This document shows, one piece after another, positions 37,068 through 47,793 of a DNA stretch of 64,000 bases. The position numbers were made by a program, and so were the translations under genes. How positions within the stretch are numbered: position 1 is the first letter of the stretch; every line of letters starts with the position of its first letter. The notes beneath the pieces were generated by a model. That model worked only from the letters and a program-made list of their open reading frames with translations, searched no databases and was not told the origin of the DNA. The stretch covers positions 434,001 to 498,000 of the forward strand of contig JABELC010000013.1 in NCBI GenBank assembly GCA_028455995.1. Direction: 5' to 3'. Source of the stretch: Scleromitrula shiraiana. Lineage: Eukaryota > Ascomycota > Leotiomycetes > Helotiales > Sclerotiniaceae.

Positions 37068-38000
37068 GGTGGTTGGGTTATGTGATGGGGATGGGGATGG
37101 AGATGGAGATGGAGCTAGGAGAGATATATATAATTCTCAGTGAGACCCTTGAGTTAATCGAGTTGCATGGATATATGTTAATTTGGATCATCGTTTGTTG
37201 GTGGACAAAGAAACTGCAATTATAGTGTATCATAATAAACAGCTAATGCGGGGTATTATTCTAGGTGAGACAATGCACTTCGCTGGACCTACTAATCATT
37301 TGATGATCATTTGATGATCATAAAAGCTGCGAATAATTTGCGTTTACCTCTATTGATTCGGGCTTTAATCAAATCAAATGATAGTCTAATCGTTCAATTG
37401 AAAAATAATTTAGGCATTATTAGCTGGTGGTGTGGTTGTGTACCTAGGCTAGCTGTCCAGTACGAAACCGGACTCCTTATTATATATATACCTTGGAGAA
37501 AAATTCATGATAAATCAGTTATATTCTATATTGATTTATATCTTGTGAGATATATAACTACAAGTTTGGATTGATTATATATGTGATTTTCATAAAATTG
37601 AAATATAAAAATTATTTTAGACGAATTATTGAAACATTTGTATTATCATGAATTTGATGTTTTTGGTGGTTGTGTGGCCGGTTTTTCATAGGACCCAGAG
37701 GGGAGGTGTGGGCTAGGTACTTTATGGTGTTATGGAAATTGCATTAGCTAAGCTATGACTAAAACTTTGGCATCGAACTACTTTCAAAAATAACTACCTC
37801 ATAACGAATAGACAACTAGACGCCACCAACATGCTTGGATCCTTTAGAACTCAACATTTCTCTTCTTCTTTATTTTCTTCTGTTTAATTCGTTTTTTTCT
37901 TCTGTCAGTCACACGCTACCCTATCATCGAAATCTCTATCTACTACTCCTATTCGCAATGCACGTTCTATTTATTTATCTACCTACAATTTATCATCTAC
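37068..38000. other. Divergent intergenic region
   Basis: Between the GH5 start (minus) and the cysteine-rich gene (plus). It contains GGAGAT units at 37083-37115 near the GH5 start, an AT-rich middle and a pyrimidine-rich stretch at 37857-37915. The frame that encodes the cysteine-rich protein is already open from 37848 but lacks an ATG there. No other gene seen. Confidence 0.5.
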
Positions 38001-39014
38001 AGCTACGCAACCATCACCGGTGCAGATGCGGAAGATCTCAGTGAATTCTCGCGTGACAATCTCCAAGGATGCCCAGACAGTATATTATGGCCTCAAGTTC
38101 CTGTTCCCCTCGCATGCGACGACCCAGAATGTCAAGGTATTTCTTGGGCAAGTCCTCCGCACCGTTGTCGTAAACGTGATGGCGTTATGTTTGGAACCGA
38201 AACATTTGGTTGTCGCTGCTGTCCGAGATTTATTGATTGCGGGGATCTAGTCTGTGCAGGCAATTCTCGTGAGATCTGTCAATCAGAGGTCCTTGTTGAT
38301 GGTATTTGTGTTTCAGCCCACCGAAGAGCGCTGACCCCTTTTGCGGGTGTTCCATTCAATGCTGCTATCGCTGCCGCTGCACCACTAGAAGAAGCGCTAG
38401 CAGATCTTGCGATATGCGAATTGTTGAACGAAATTGAAGCCATGGAGTCAAGTGGCGAAGATTGCCCGCGAAATCCTCCAATCAAATGTCTCGATCCTCA
38501 CTGCCGCGGATTAGATGACTGGAACATTGAGCCATCATTAGTTCCACGATGCAACCGTGAAAATGGCAAACTTATCACAGATGGCACCGAAATAAACTTA
38601 CACGGTTGTCCTTGCTGTTCTGAGTACATAGCCTGTAGCTCCACTGACTGTAATGGAGATGGTAACCAGGCTTGCACTACTGGACCTTTGCATGGATGTT
38701 TCTGTGACTGGGCCAACGGCGGACCTGAATACGGTGCGGTGGGTATGGGCATGCCTGACGTTATGATTAACGACGCCGACGCGTTTCTTGATGCTCCTGA
38801 TTACATTCCTTATGGCGAGAGAGGAATCATCACTGCATCTTCTATCATAGCCAGTTTGACTAGCTCTCATGAGGCTAGGCCTCTTGCAACACAAAACAGC
38901 ATTGGGTGGATAGTTCCACAAAATTTCATGTGGATGGATTTGCGACCAAGTAGACGAGGTATCTTTGTTAATCCAGAACAACGGTGCGTTCGCGACTCTT
39001 CCAAATACATATGA
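38001..39014 (+). CDS. Cysteine-rich hypothetical protein, 5' end unresolved
   Basis: A continuous frame from 37848 to the stop at 39012-39014. The convincing part starts around 38001 (YATITGADAEDLSEFSRDN) and the first in-frame Met is at 38187. Cysteines are abundant and clustered: FGCRCCPRFIDCGDLVC, DCPRNPPIKCLDPHCRG, HGCPCCSEYIACSSTDCNGDG and GCFCDW. This pattern suggests a disulfide-rich secreted protein. A hydrophobic leader is encoded immediately upstream but in another frame (MHVLFIYLPTIYHL), so either an intron I could not place or a one-base shift joins it. I do not recognise a family. The coding part is free of stops, which argues for function, but the missing start leaves a pseudogene possible. 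Confidence 0.6.
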   Translation, partial: SYATITGADAEDLSEFSRDNLQGCPDSILWPQVPVPLACDDPECQGISWASPPHRCRKRDGVMFGTETFGCRCCPRFIDCGDLVCAGNSREICQSEVLVDGICVSAHRRALTPFAGVPFNAAIAAAAPLEEALADLAICELLNEIEAMESSGEDCPRNPPIKCLDPHCRGLDDWNIEPSLVPRCNRENGKLITDGTEINLHGCPCCSEYIACSSTDCNGDGNQACTTGPLHGCFCDWANGGPEYGAVGMGMPDVMINDADAFLDAPDYIPYGERGIITASSIIASLTSSHEARPLATQNSIGWIVPQNFMWMDLRPSRRGIFVNPEQRCVRDSSKYI

Positions 39015-39889
39015 ATGCATTATGGAGAATAAGACCATGATGACATGTGAAGAAGTTAAAAAAGTTATATATGATATCAGCAACAAGTAAATGATGATAA
39101 ATGGCATCTACTGTGAACTACAGCATTTTTGCGTTATGAGGCAGTAAGTGATTGCAAATACATGGATGGCGCTTGAGTTTAGGAAGCTGATAAAAGATGA
39201 TTTGGCTATGCTTGCGATTTCAATAGTGGACATGAACAACAAATCAGCTATAGTGACATCCCGAAGTAAATGTCAACGGGAGCTCTGGCACCCTTGTACA
39301 TATGTGGCAGAAAAATGAGCTTATCCCAGCAGTTAAACGGTGCATAATATTTGTATACTCATAAAAGAACAATTTGGGTAATTCTAAATGAGTTCGCAGT
39401 GGGAAGCAAACGTATCGAGTTTTACGGCCAGCATATGAATTTATTGAAATATGGAAAACCAAGCCTAAAATTATCTTCCCAGATCATATAAACACATGCT
39501 CTTCCTGAATACCCTCTTTCGTATAGTATAGTACACCAGGCACACCCAAAAGTTAAATCCATGTTCCAGTAACAGATCCGTTTCCCGCATCATTACAAGC
39601 TCTCACTACACACCAAAAAATGAGTAAATGTCTGAAAAGACTGAGTGAACAGAAAAGACGGGCATATCATACATACTAAAGTCATAGTGATTAGTGAGTA
39701 TTATTTCTTGTTCGGAGTGACCGGGAGATGAATAGTTTTTCCCTGCTGCTTGTCGTCGAAGCATACTGCAGCGATGTGTACGAGAATCGAGATCACTCTA
39801 GATCTCATGATTACCCTCGCTAGAATATGTACGATATTAGCTATCGTTATCCATACTAGATCGATTTCATGATGTTCTTACCGGGAGCA
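39015..39889. other. Intergenic region, no gene seen
   Basis: AT-rich spacer; the small minus frame 39244-39462 has no recognisable feature. Confidence 0.55.
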
Positions 39890-40348
39890 TACTTCTTGAG
39901 TGCCTTTGGGTATAAGTTCTTGGTGCTTCTCGGTAGCATCCTCTAGTGGCTGCTTGAGCTTGTCTGCGAACTGCTCGGGCCTTCTCTATGCTACCGTCTT
40001 GGTAGCTGCGGTTGGTAACATCGTTTCGGTAAGACTATTTTTCTTTTCCTTTGGCATATGACGGTATCCCTGGTATTTGAAAACCTTGTCGCACTTGATA
40101 GAGGCTAGGATTTGCAGTGGAAGGTTATTGACAGAATCTCTGGCGAACAGAAAACATAGACTTGAAATTGTGCCTGAGAATGGAGAAAACATGCAGGAGG
40201 CAAAGAAGAGAGTTTGGGAAGCAGTTTGGGACAGTGAGATTGTGCTATTGTTGCAAATGAAGAATCCTGAGAGTGTGGGTCTGCGCTGGGTGGAGATAGA
40301 TGCTAAATCATGTTGAATGTAACAAGTGGCATATTCGTGGGTGGACAT
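39890..40348 (-). pseudogene. Possible decayed retroelement (gag/ORF1-like) fragment
   Basis: On the minus strand one frame runs 40348-39986, is interrupted by TAG at 39986-39988, and continues in the same frame with an acidic/basic helical segment (EQFADKLKQPLEDATEKH) to about 39893. It includes KVFKYQGYRHMPKEK, which has the spacing of a CCHC zinc knuckle with the cysteines replaced. That pattern fits an eroded retroelement gag or LINE ORF1. A competing plus-strand frame (40077-40316, 79 codons) also looks protein-like, so the assignment is weak. Confidence 0.25.
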
Positions 40349-41219
40349 GACGTCTCTTCCCTATACACAAAAGGAGTAAAATTATGTATATCGAATTTTC
40401 TCTATAACACATACTGCTATAATTCTATTAATAGAGACGTAGTTCATGAAAGTGTTCAAGGAATCTTCGCAGGAATAACAACAATAACAAAGGTAATAAG
40501 GTATAATGAACCCATGCATCTGCAATACTGATGTGCGAACTCGAGTAAGTTGATCGAAAAGCAAGATACAGCAAAGCATGAATATATCCCGCGGATTCGA
40601 AAGCCAAAAGATTGCTTGAAAATGTAAGTTCATAATTGACAAACATTTGGGTTCAAACAATGTCTAGCTTGCCGTCGTTATTATGGGATAAACATTAGAC
40701 AATATCTAAATGATGACTAATAAGATTCTACTTGCTCATTAGACGGAATATGTGGTTGTCCGTAAGTCGATTGGTTTATACGGCTTACTTTTCTTATCTC
40801 CCAGAACACAAGAAGATGTAAGTGAAGATATAACATCAGTTGTATTAATTGGAAAATACTGATATCCTATTCGACGACTTATGCGAGAGACTTGAAGAGA
40901 TATTGACATGTACGGTGCTTTACATGGTTCTGTCAAGACATCGAGCGGTATGTGTTCTCATTGAGCTTGACATCTATTTAGATTCAAGGGTACATAATTA
41001 GCAGACGTAGAGTTTATAAAGTTGATCAAATTTCAAATTTTAAGGTCATCCTAAGATCTCTGATCATATTACTTGCAAGTTATAAATACCAGAGACTAAC
41101 TCAATACTAGTATACTAGCTCATAACCACCACCACTGAGAAGCAAACCAAGCCAGACCAAACCCAACTACTATCAGCATTCTCACAATTGATATCACTAC
41201 CATCCCTTTCTTCCTTCTG
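40349..41219. other. Intergenic region, no gene seen
   Basis: AT-rich; short frames on both strands overlap without recognisable features. Confidence 0.55.
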
Positions 41220-41997
41220 ATTTTCTAGTAACACAAGGAACATGAAGCAACCGGTTACGTCGGCACCGAAGTCATCAAACAAGCTCTCTCCCACCCATCC
41301 ATAACCTCCATCGCAGCTCTCGCACGTCAACCCACACCTCTCCCATCCAGTCTTCCCCCCTCAGCCAATACCACCAAACTCAAATCCGTCATATGCGATG
41401 ACTTTGGAAAGTACTCCGACAGTGTGAAGAAAGACCCAGAGAACGCGGATGCGTGTTCTCTCAACTATTACCCGGCTTCCGCGCAGCAGCAGCAGCAACA
41501 CTAGTAGATCGTTTCGGTTTATCTATGTTAGTGGTTATGCTAGCGCTGAACGTGATCAGACGAAAATACCCTGGATACTCGGACTTGGTGACTATCTATT
41601 GATGCGTGTAAGTTTTATATCTCCCCTCTTCCTGTTCCCTTCCCACCTTTCCTTTCCTTTCCTTTCCTTTCCTTTCCTTTCCTTTCCTGCTAAATACACA
41701 ATAGGGCGAAGTTGAAAATCACGCTATCGAGCATGCGAAGAATTCTGAGGGAAAGGTGCAGGCGTGTATAGATAGCTAAACCGGGGTTGATCGATGCAGA
41801 GGGTCATCAGGGTGTATGTATTGATGAAATTTGCGTCGATGAGTGGACGGGCGGTTATTGGATTTCCTATGGTTGATGTGAGGGAGGTAGCGGGGACGTT
41901 GCTAGAACAGGCGGTTGGGGCGAAAGATATTGAAAAGCAAACTTTAGTCAATGATGATATAGTTGGGATTGGAAGGAGGGTATTGGAGAGTGATTAG
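41220..41997 (+). pseudogene. Decayed NAD(P)-binding Rossmann oxidoreductase
   Basis: Pieces of a fungal NAD(P)-binding protein appear in order but in different frames. 41245-41450 reads ATGYVGTEVIKQALSHPSI and onward to DPENADAC (glycine-rich nucleotide-binding start, with the first beta strand damaged). 41455-41515 reads PGFRAAAAATLVDRFG. From about 41511 another frame reads FIYVSGYASAERDQTKIPW to a GTAAGT donor at 41609. A possible exon at 41705 reads GEVENHAIEHAKN and ends in a stop. The last piece (41786-41997, shifted) ends DIVGIGRRVLESD. Segments expected between DAC and PGFRA are missing. Multiple frame changes and a lost start support a pseudogene of the YbjT/HTATIP2-like family. Confidence 0.7.
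41651..41688. repeat. (CTTTC)n microsatellite in pseudogene intron
   Basis: Seven or so units of CCTTT inside the remaining intron of the oxidoreductase pseudogene. Confidence 0.85.
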
Positions 41998-42378
41998 GAA
42001 GTTCGGGTTTCAGATGAATAGGAGTTCAGGGATTTGTTTTCGGGGGTTGGAAATTATGCTGAGATGGGATCAGATGGCTCGGTTTCTACTTCCTGAGTAA
42101 TACGTATCTCGTTGATATGCAGTCAATGATTTTCACTTTTACTCAATTTCAATTCTAAGCCTGGAAAATGACGATTGTGAGGTGTACAAAATCATTTGAA
42201 TAATTATGTTACGAGCTTGGCTAATAGCAGCCACCCGGTGAGAAAAACAATGACTGACACAGCCAATATATGCTAAACAAACGAGTCCACCAGGGAAAAC
42301 CCATATAATACCAATACAATCTATGCCAATACTCCGCCTAAGAAAAGAACACGATCCCATTCTCCCCAGCAACTATCC
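41998..42378. other. Intergenic region, no gene seen
   Basis: Short spacer between two convergent pseudogenes. No feature recognised. Confidence 0.5.
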
Positions 42379-42787
42379 TCAAATAAAGTCGTCGCAAGTT
42401 TGGTCAACATCAGCACCAAAAGTCTGGTAGTACCCGAACGTGTACATGCCCTCAACATACATTGCACCTTCGACGTACAACCCACAATGCTCCGTGATCA
42501 TATTATTGGCTTAAAGTGGGCGTATGGCAAGAAACTCGGATCGTTGGATTGGGCACCTACGGAGAGTTCATAAAGATCTCGTCGAGAGCCTTGTTGGCGA
42601 GGTCGGTGTCGGCGTCGGCATGGATGAGTGTTGCTATGGCTGAGTTGCATGAATAGGAAGTTGAGACTGATGAAGGAGAAACCGATCAACCTGTTGCTAT
42701 AGCTTGTGTTGTAATAGGAACCGCAGCGATACCGGCGGAGATGAGAGGAATACTGGCGACTAGGATAAGGACTTAGGTGAAATGCAT
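42379..42787 (-). pseudogene. Decayed small secreted protein
   Basis: A two-exon layout is preserved: exon 1 42787-42561, GT-AG intron 42510-42560, exon 2 42509-42379, together about 119 codons. After ATG 42785-42787 a hydrophobic signal-peptide-like segment follows (LILVASIPLISAGIAAVP), then Thr/Ala/Ser-rich sequence, a cysteine-containing segment, and an aromatic C-terminal part (YVEGAMYVEGMY, then a Cys-Asp-Asp ending). The frame is broken by TAA at codon 5 (42773-42775) and a TGA about 30 codons later. Both are one C-to-T change from Gln or Arg codons. The intron boundaries and the rest of the frame are intact, so loss looks recent. No family is recognised. Confidence 0.65.
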
Positions 42788-44306
42788 TTTGAAAGTTATG
42801 ATGATAGTTGCTTTGTAGAATGTAGATTTGAGATGGAGTAGATATCAAACGAAGTGGATATCAGATGAGATTGATGTTGAGCATTAAGTAAGGCACAATG
42901 AGACTTTTATAATCTTAGATATAACTTTCCTAAGCGCAGTGGACATAGCCATGGACTTCACATGGTTTTTCTCAGCGGCCATCCACGATCCGTCAATTAC
43001 TCGACAATATCAATGCCTGCCTCAAATAGAGAGAGCCGGGATCAACCTAAAAACTGACCAACTCTATGGAGTTACATTGAGCTCCAAAAAGCAAAAATTA
43101 TCCCTCAACTCAAGATAAAGTTGCTGACTCGTGCACTAAGATTTTCAAGGTAGATTCAAAGTCATGAGGCATTCTTCAAATACATACCTTTTCCAGATTT
43201 TGTAAATTTATGTTCGGCACTTGATAATATCCCCTGCATCGTTTTTAATAATTCTACCGAAGTCTTCTACTTGCAATATAAATAAACAAGATTATATGAT
43301 AAGGTATTGAGGCTAAAAGGAAGAGGTACAGTAAATAAATGATGTGTTACTCTATAAAACACATACTATTAGGTATATAAAGGGCGAGAAATGGCCTATT
43401 GGGAATAATAAAAACGATCTACTCGCATATATTATTATATGATGACTAAGCATAGAGAAACTTCACCGACCCAGGCACGTGCTTACTTATTAAGCCCGCT
43501 AGGTAAGTGAAGGTAAGATGAAGGAAGGTAATAATAATAATAATAATATAAGAAGGCCCACGTTGATCCATCTCAGAATTTTAGTGGTTAATAATAATAA
43601 ATAATAATAAATAAGATACCCATGAACTTTCTACTAGTAATAACTTCAATAATTTCAATAACTTCAATAACTTCAATAACTTCAATAACTTCAATAATCT
43701 CAATAATAATTTCAACAACTTCATAACCAACCAAATGAAGCACGCGACAGCTCCATTCAACCTCAAAAGGCATAAGAGTATGAATTACCATACAAGAGTT
43801 TCAATTCAACCAAAATTCATTTTAGTAAATTTTAATTGGATAAGTAATTCTTATCATATATGTATGGCTACTGTATTATTCAAGTCTCAAGTCTCAAAGA
43901 TGATGTCTATCAGTTATTATTATTATTATTATTATTATTTATTTAGTCTATGAGAGGAGGGGGAAGGGGGAGGGGGGTAGGTAAGGTAACAACTTATATC
44001 ACGGACTCCCACAACATGTTTTCTTTTTTCTCATGACATGACAAAGGTAATAAATAGTACCTTATCGTGTAAACTTATGAGGGATTTCTAAATATCTCAA
44101 TTATCTCAAATATCTCAAATACTTTGTCCAAAAGACTTTCATCTTTCCCATTTTTCCCATTTTTCCCTCTTCTCTCGTACCTTTCATCTTCTTTTCTGCT
44201 TCGTCAATCCCAATTCCCAAATTGATTCTCTTTCTATTATACACACCGGACCCTTTGATTTTTGAGCACAAGACCAATTCAAGTTACCTAAATACCGCAT
44301 TCTATA
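42788..44306. other. Intergenic region with tandem repeats
   Basis: No gene. Contains AAT units at 43532-43548 and 43590-43612, a 9-bp AATAACTTC array at 43640-43690, an ATT run at 43916-43940 and AAATATCTC-like units at 44090-44118. Small frames such as minus 43581-43791 are the repeat array translated. The last 200 bp is pyrimidine-rich, typical of a leader for the bHLH gene. Confidence 0.6.
43640..43725. repeat. 9-bp (AATAACTTC)n tandem repeat
   Basis: About nine imperfect copies; encodes a Leu/Ile-Glu-Val repeat on the minus strand if translated, with no evidence of expression. Confidence 0.85.
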
Positions 44307-45481
44307 ATGCCTCGCCCAACTCATCCACCAACTCCAGCTTCTTCAACCGAGATCAAAGGAAAAGATGGATCAAAATACTCTTCTTTACAGATGTCATTCG
44401 AACTTCCTCCATCTGCTGTAGCAGAAACGGAGTCTCGTCCTTCCAGCTCATCCACAAAGTCATCATCCGCTTCTTCATACAGTCCTACATCCCCAATTTC
44501 CCCCACAATGCCTGCGAGCGAGGCTGTTAAGCTTCGTCGACGATCTGGAACTCAAACTTCTGCTAAAGACTCCTTTGCATTACCTCCACCACCAACTCGT
44601 TCTCGAAAGATTATACAGATGAAGCCCAAAGTTCAAACAGAAGAGGCAATGGATACATCTACGCAGAATGGAAAGACTGCCGGAAAGCCTACTAGTACAA
44701 CAACAAAAAAGAAGCAACCATCATCAACGAGTGTTGCTGGGCGAAAGATTGCAAGGAAAACTGCTCATAGTTTAATTGAGCGTCGAAGAAGATCTAAAAT
44801 GAATGAGGAATTTGGTGTTTTGAAGGACATGATACCAGCTTGTACTGGGGAAATGCACAAGCTGGCGATTTTACAGGCGAGTCATAATTAGCGGACTACT
44901 CCTTCATCGCTGACTCGTAATAGGCTTCAATCGACTATGTTAGATATCTGGAAGATTGTGTGGCCAAACTGAAAATGGAGAATAGCCGCAACAATGTCTC
45001 TACGGCCACAGAAGAGTTCATCTTACCGGCATCTGCCCATCGGGGTAGCTATGCTTCATCTCGACAGAACACCGTACGCGATGACGATGATGATGATGAT
45101 ATCAACATGACTGAGTCGGAACAACCTTTAATCAACTATGATACAATTCCTATGCCAAATTCTTATCAAACTTCACCAACAATGCTCCCAGAAGATTCTC
45201 ATCCTCGACAAGATTCTCATTCTTCTGTTTCAACCGACCATCGTCATTACAGTATCAGCTCATCCATCATATCACCTACTCTAGATCCACCGGTCTATGA
45301 TTATGCTCGGAGTGTTACTTCTATAGGCTCGACTTTCACTAGTCCTGTGCTTATGGCTCAGAGAGATATGGATGAAGAAGCTACCACCGCTTTGCTTATG
45401 TTAAATACGGAGCGCAGAGGTACTTTTAATAGCGGAGTAGGAGTACGAGGAATCAGTGTTAGGGACTTACTTAGCTCATGA
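44307..45481 (+). CDS. bHLH transcription factor with a GC-AG intron
   Basis: Two exons, 44307-44876 and 44924-45481, 375 residues. The basic region (RKTAHSLIERRRRSKMNE, residues ~152-169) has the His-x3-Glu-x3-Arg E-box contacts. Helix 1 is EEFGVLKDMIP, the loop ACTGEMHK, and helix 2 LAILQASIDYVRYLEDCVAKL, which is complete only if 44877-44923 is removed. That 47-nt intron begins GCGAGT after CAG and ends TAATAG, a GC-AG intron; without splicing translation ends at a stop right after the junction. The N-terminus is Ser/Pro-rich; a D7 run occurs at ~residue 240. It is a nuclear regulator binding E-boxes; target genes are unknown. It sits between pseudogenes but is intact. Confidence 0.88.
44877..44923 (+). 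other. Non-canonical GC-AG intron
   Basis: The donor is CAG/GCGAGT, the acceptor TAATAG/GC. Removing it restores the second helix of the bHLH in frame (LAILQ joined to ASIDYV). No GT donor nearby keeps the frame. Confidence 0.8.
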
Positions 45482-45966
45482 TCTTCGTTACGGAGGCTTT
45501 TTTTGGGTTTGGTCTACATATCAACAAAACGGCGTTCTTTGGACGGGAAGGTCAAGGCAATGGTGGTTTGGAAGGCGGGTAGCTGTCTGGACAGAATGTT
45601 CAGGCTTCATAGTAACACCAAAGGATATACTGAACGCTTGAAGTCCATGTCCTATAGGTTATTCGGAAGTAACATAAAATTATGGGTTCTGAAAGAAGAG
45701 TTGAAACACTTCATCGTTTATTATGGGCCAATCCTCATTTATGTTTTCGGTAAGCAACAGAATAGAATACTTTTAAGTTGTACGTTAAAATTGATATTTA
45801 ATGAATATCGAAACCATTGAGTATCTCAGAATGATTCAAGTGTTGAGGGTCATCCAATATCTGAAAATAAATTTTAGGGCCTAATATATTCATCGTTTGA
45901 GCAGAAATAATGTTGCAAAATGGAAGGAATATAACAACAGTCTTGATTTCAGATTCGGGCGTTTTT
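45482..45966. other. Intergenic region, no gene seen
   Basis: 3' flank of the bHLH gene and of the convergent AAA ATPase pseudogene. Frames here lack features. Confidence 0.5.
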
Positions 45967-46323
45967 CTAGATCTCCAAGTGCTCCCCCATAAAATCCTCC
46001 AGCATACGAATACCTCTGTCTTTATTTTCGCCTTCCATCTCCTTCCTAAGACTTTCCTGGAAAACCTGTTTTCCAAACTCCAACCCAAGAACTTTATCCT
46101 TCAACTCATCACCCCCACCATTCTGCAACGTTTCCGCCAACTCTCTCTCCTTCTTCTTCTCCTCCTCCTCCTCCGTCTTCGCAGCAATAACCAATAACGC
46201 CACCACAAACGCCTCCTTCAGATACGCAAAACTAAACCCTTCCGTAATATCCGCCACTCTGCACTCTGCACTCTCCCCACCACCACCACCGAAAACCCAA
46301 CCTCTTTATTCCCCCCCCAATTT

Positions 46324-46346
46324 CCCCCCCCCCCCCCCCCCCCCCC
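46324..46346. repeat. Poly-C/poly-G homopolymer (23 nt)
   Basis: Uninterrupted C run on the plus strand within the AAA pseudogene (Gly codons on the minus strand). Confidence 0.9.
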
Positions 46347-46751
46347 TCCAATACCCCACATACTGCGCCCTCTCCTCCCTATCCAGCAACCCCAACCCCA
46401 ACCCCCCAAAAAAAACCTCCGATCAAAACGGCTCCGACGTTTCGAAATCCCCGGTTCTAATCACTCAACGTAATCCGTCCCGCCTATCATCAAATGCCAC
46501 GATTAGATTCCCGGCCATCGACTTCGTTTGGGGGGTATAATCGCACGCCGTCTTTTGCGCGGGAATCGATGTCTTTGGATTTGAGCAGACTGGGCGCCTT
46601 TTGTCGGGCTTGGGGTGATGGTGTTGCGGATGCTGGGTTTGGCGTCCTCTGTACGGTGAACATGGTTTTGCGTATAGGGAGGGGATTGTGGGGGTGGGGG
46701 GGGGAGCTGGGACGTGATAGGCTGTTCATGAGTGCTTTGGTTGATGTGGTT

Positions 46752-46792
46752 TTCCCGTTTCCGTTTCAGTTTCTGTTTCCGTTTCCGTTTCC
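46752..46792 (-). repeat. GGAAAC-type hexanucleotide repeat inside the Walker A motif
   Basis: About six imperfect units between the codons for GPPG and GKTTS; one unit contains TGA. Confidence 0.85.
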
Positions 46793-46849
46793 CGGTGGCC
46801 CGTGGAAAATTATTCCTCTCTATATGCGTGGATGGGCATTAATCTGAAT

Positions 46850-46908
46850 TTCTCTTCTCTTCTCTTCTCTTCTCTTCTCTTCTCTTCTCTTCTCTTCTCT
46901 TCTCTTCA
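46850..46908. repeat. (CTCTT)n microsatellite
   Basis: About eleven units of TCTCT in the intron-like gap of the AAA pseudogene, followed by ATATAAAA units (46953-46980). Confidence 0.9.
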
Positions 46909-47793
46909 TTGTATCCCCATGTCAAGCATACACATCCATGAAGGAAAACGGAAAAATATATAAAAATATATAAAAATATACCTTCCACGGCACCCCGAAA
47001 CCCTTATACTTCTCCTCGCTCCCCAAAAAACCCCCATCACATCCCCCACAATAGCCTTCTTCATCCCCTCCTCCAAAATAACATCATCCCAACTCGCCTT
47101 CCTCACATCATGATTCTCCCACAACTCCCTAATTTTCGACCACCATCCCCCCATCAAACACCAACACCTCATCATGTAAATCCGCCGCCCACTTCGTCGC
47201 CGCCTCAATTAACCCATCGCTTTTCCTCTGCGCTGCCGCTTTTTCTTGCTCGTTCATTGCTTGATGTGCATGCTTGGCTGAGACTAGTATATAAGACATA
47301 CGCGTCTTGGAATTGTTATCATGGCCCTCGACTGTATGAACGATGAATTTATCGCTGGCAGATGTAAAATCATAGAGCGGGGGTTATGGTTAGGTGGTGA
47401 TGGGGATAGGTCTTTTTGAGGGAAGTGACGATGACGGATTCTGTGTGGATGCGGGGAGCGGAACTGTGTTTGAAGTGGTCGTTGGATACTTGGTGTTCGG
47501 TGGGGTTGATGGTTGTGGTGGATATGTTGATGTATTCGTCGTCTGATGGTGGGTCCATCGTTTGTTTGGTGGTGTTTGGTTTGTGGATTTGAGTTTTTAC
47601 GGAGAACTCGGACGTTGTTCGGTTTGTTTGCTTCACTTGAAGAAAATCGTGGTGTAAATGGATGATTAGATAGTGGTGGTGGGTAGGGTTCCTGCAGCAT
47701 AGCCTTATGACATATGCGGGGATACGAGACTTTGCTGATGGGATCTGCATCAAAGCGGCGAGAACCTAGACACTCATAATCCTTCATGCTCAA

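Larger units (their letters stand above)
45967..47793 (-). pseudogene. Decayed AAA ATPase (BCS1-like) with repeat-disrupted Walker A
   Basis: In order along the minus strand: YINISTTTINPTEHQVSNDHF (~47545-47485), IVTSLKKTYP, WWSKIRELWENHDVRKASWDDVILEEGMKKAIVGD (~47150-47040), an intron-like gap, then RGIIFHGPPGNG at ~46805, the start of the P-loop. KTTS of the Walker A comes only after extra GGAAAC-type hexanucleotide units, one of which is TGA (46766-46768). AAA core sequence VKTMFTVQRT-like follows, a truncated Walker B region, a 23-C tract (46324-46346), and an intact C-terminal alpha-helical end (ADITEGFSFAYLKEAF..., 45967-46257). The pieces lie in several frames. Relatives in fungi are AAA ATPases of the BCS1/P-loop type of unknown function. 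It cannot encode a working ATPase as it stands. Confidence 0.75.

Noticed and set aside
44871..44891. bHLH gene ending at the stop after HKLAILQASHN
   Set aside because: That would truncate helix 2; removing 44877-44923 restores the domain in frame, so a GC-AG intron is the better model.
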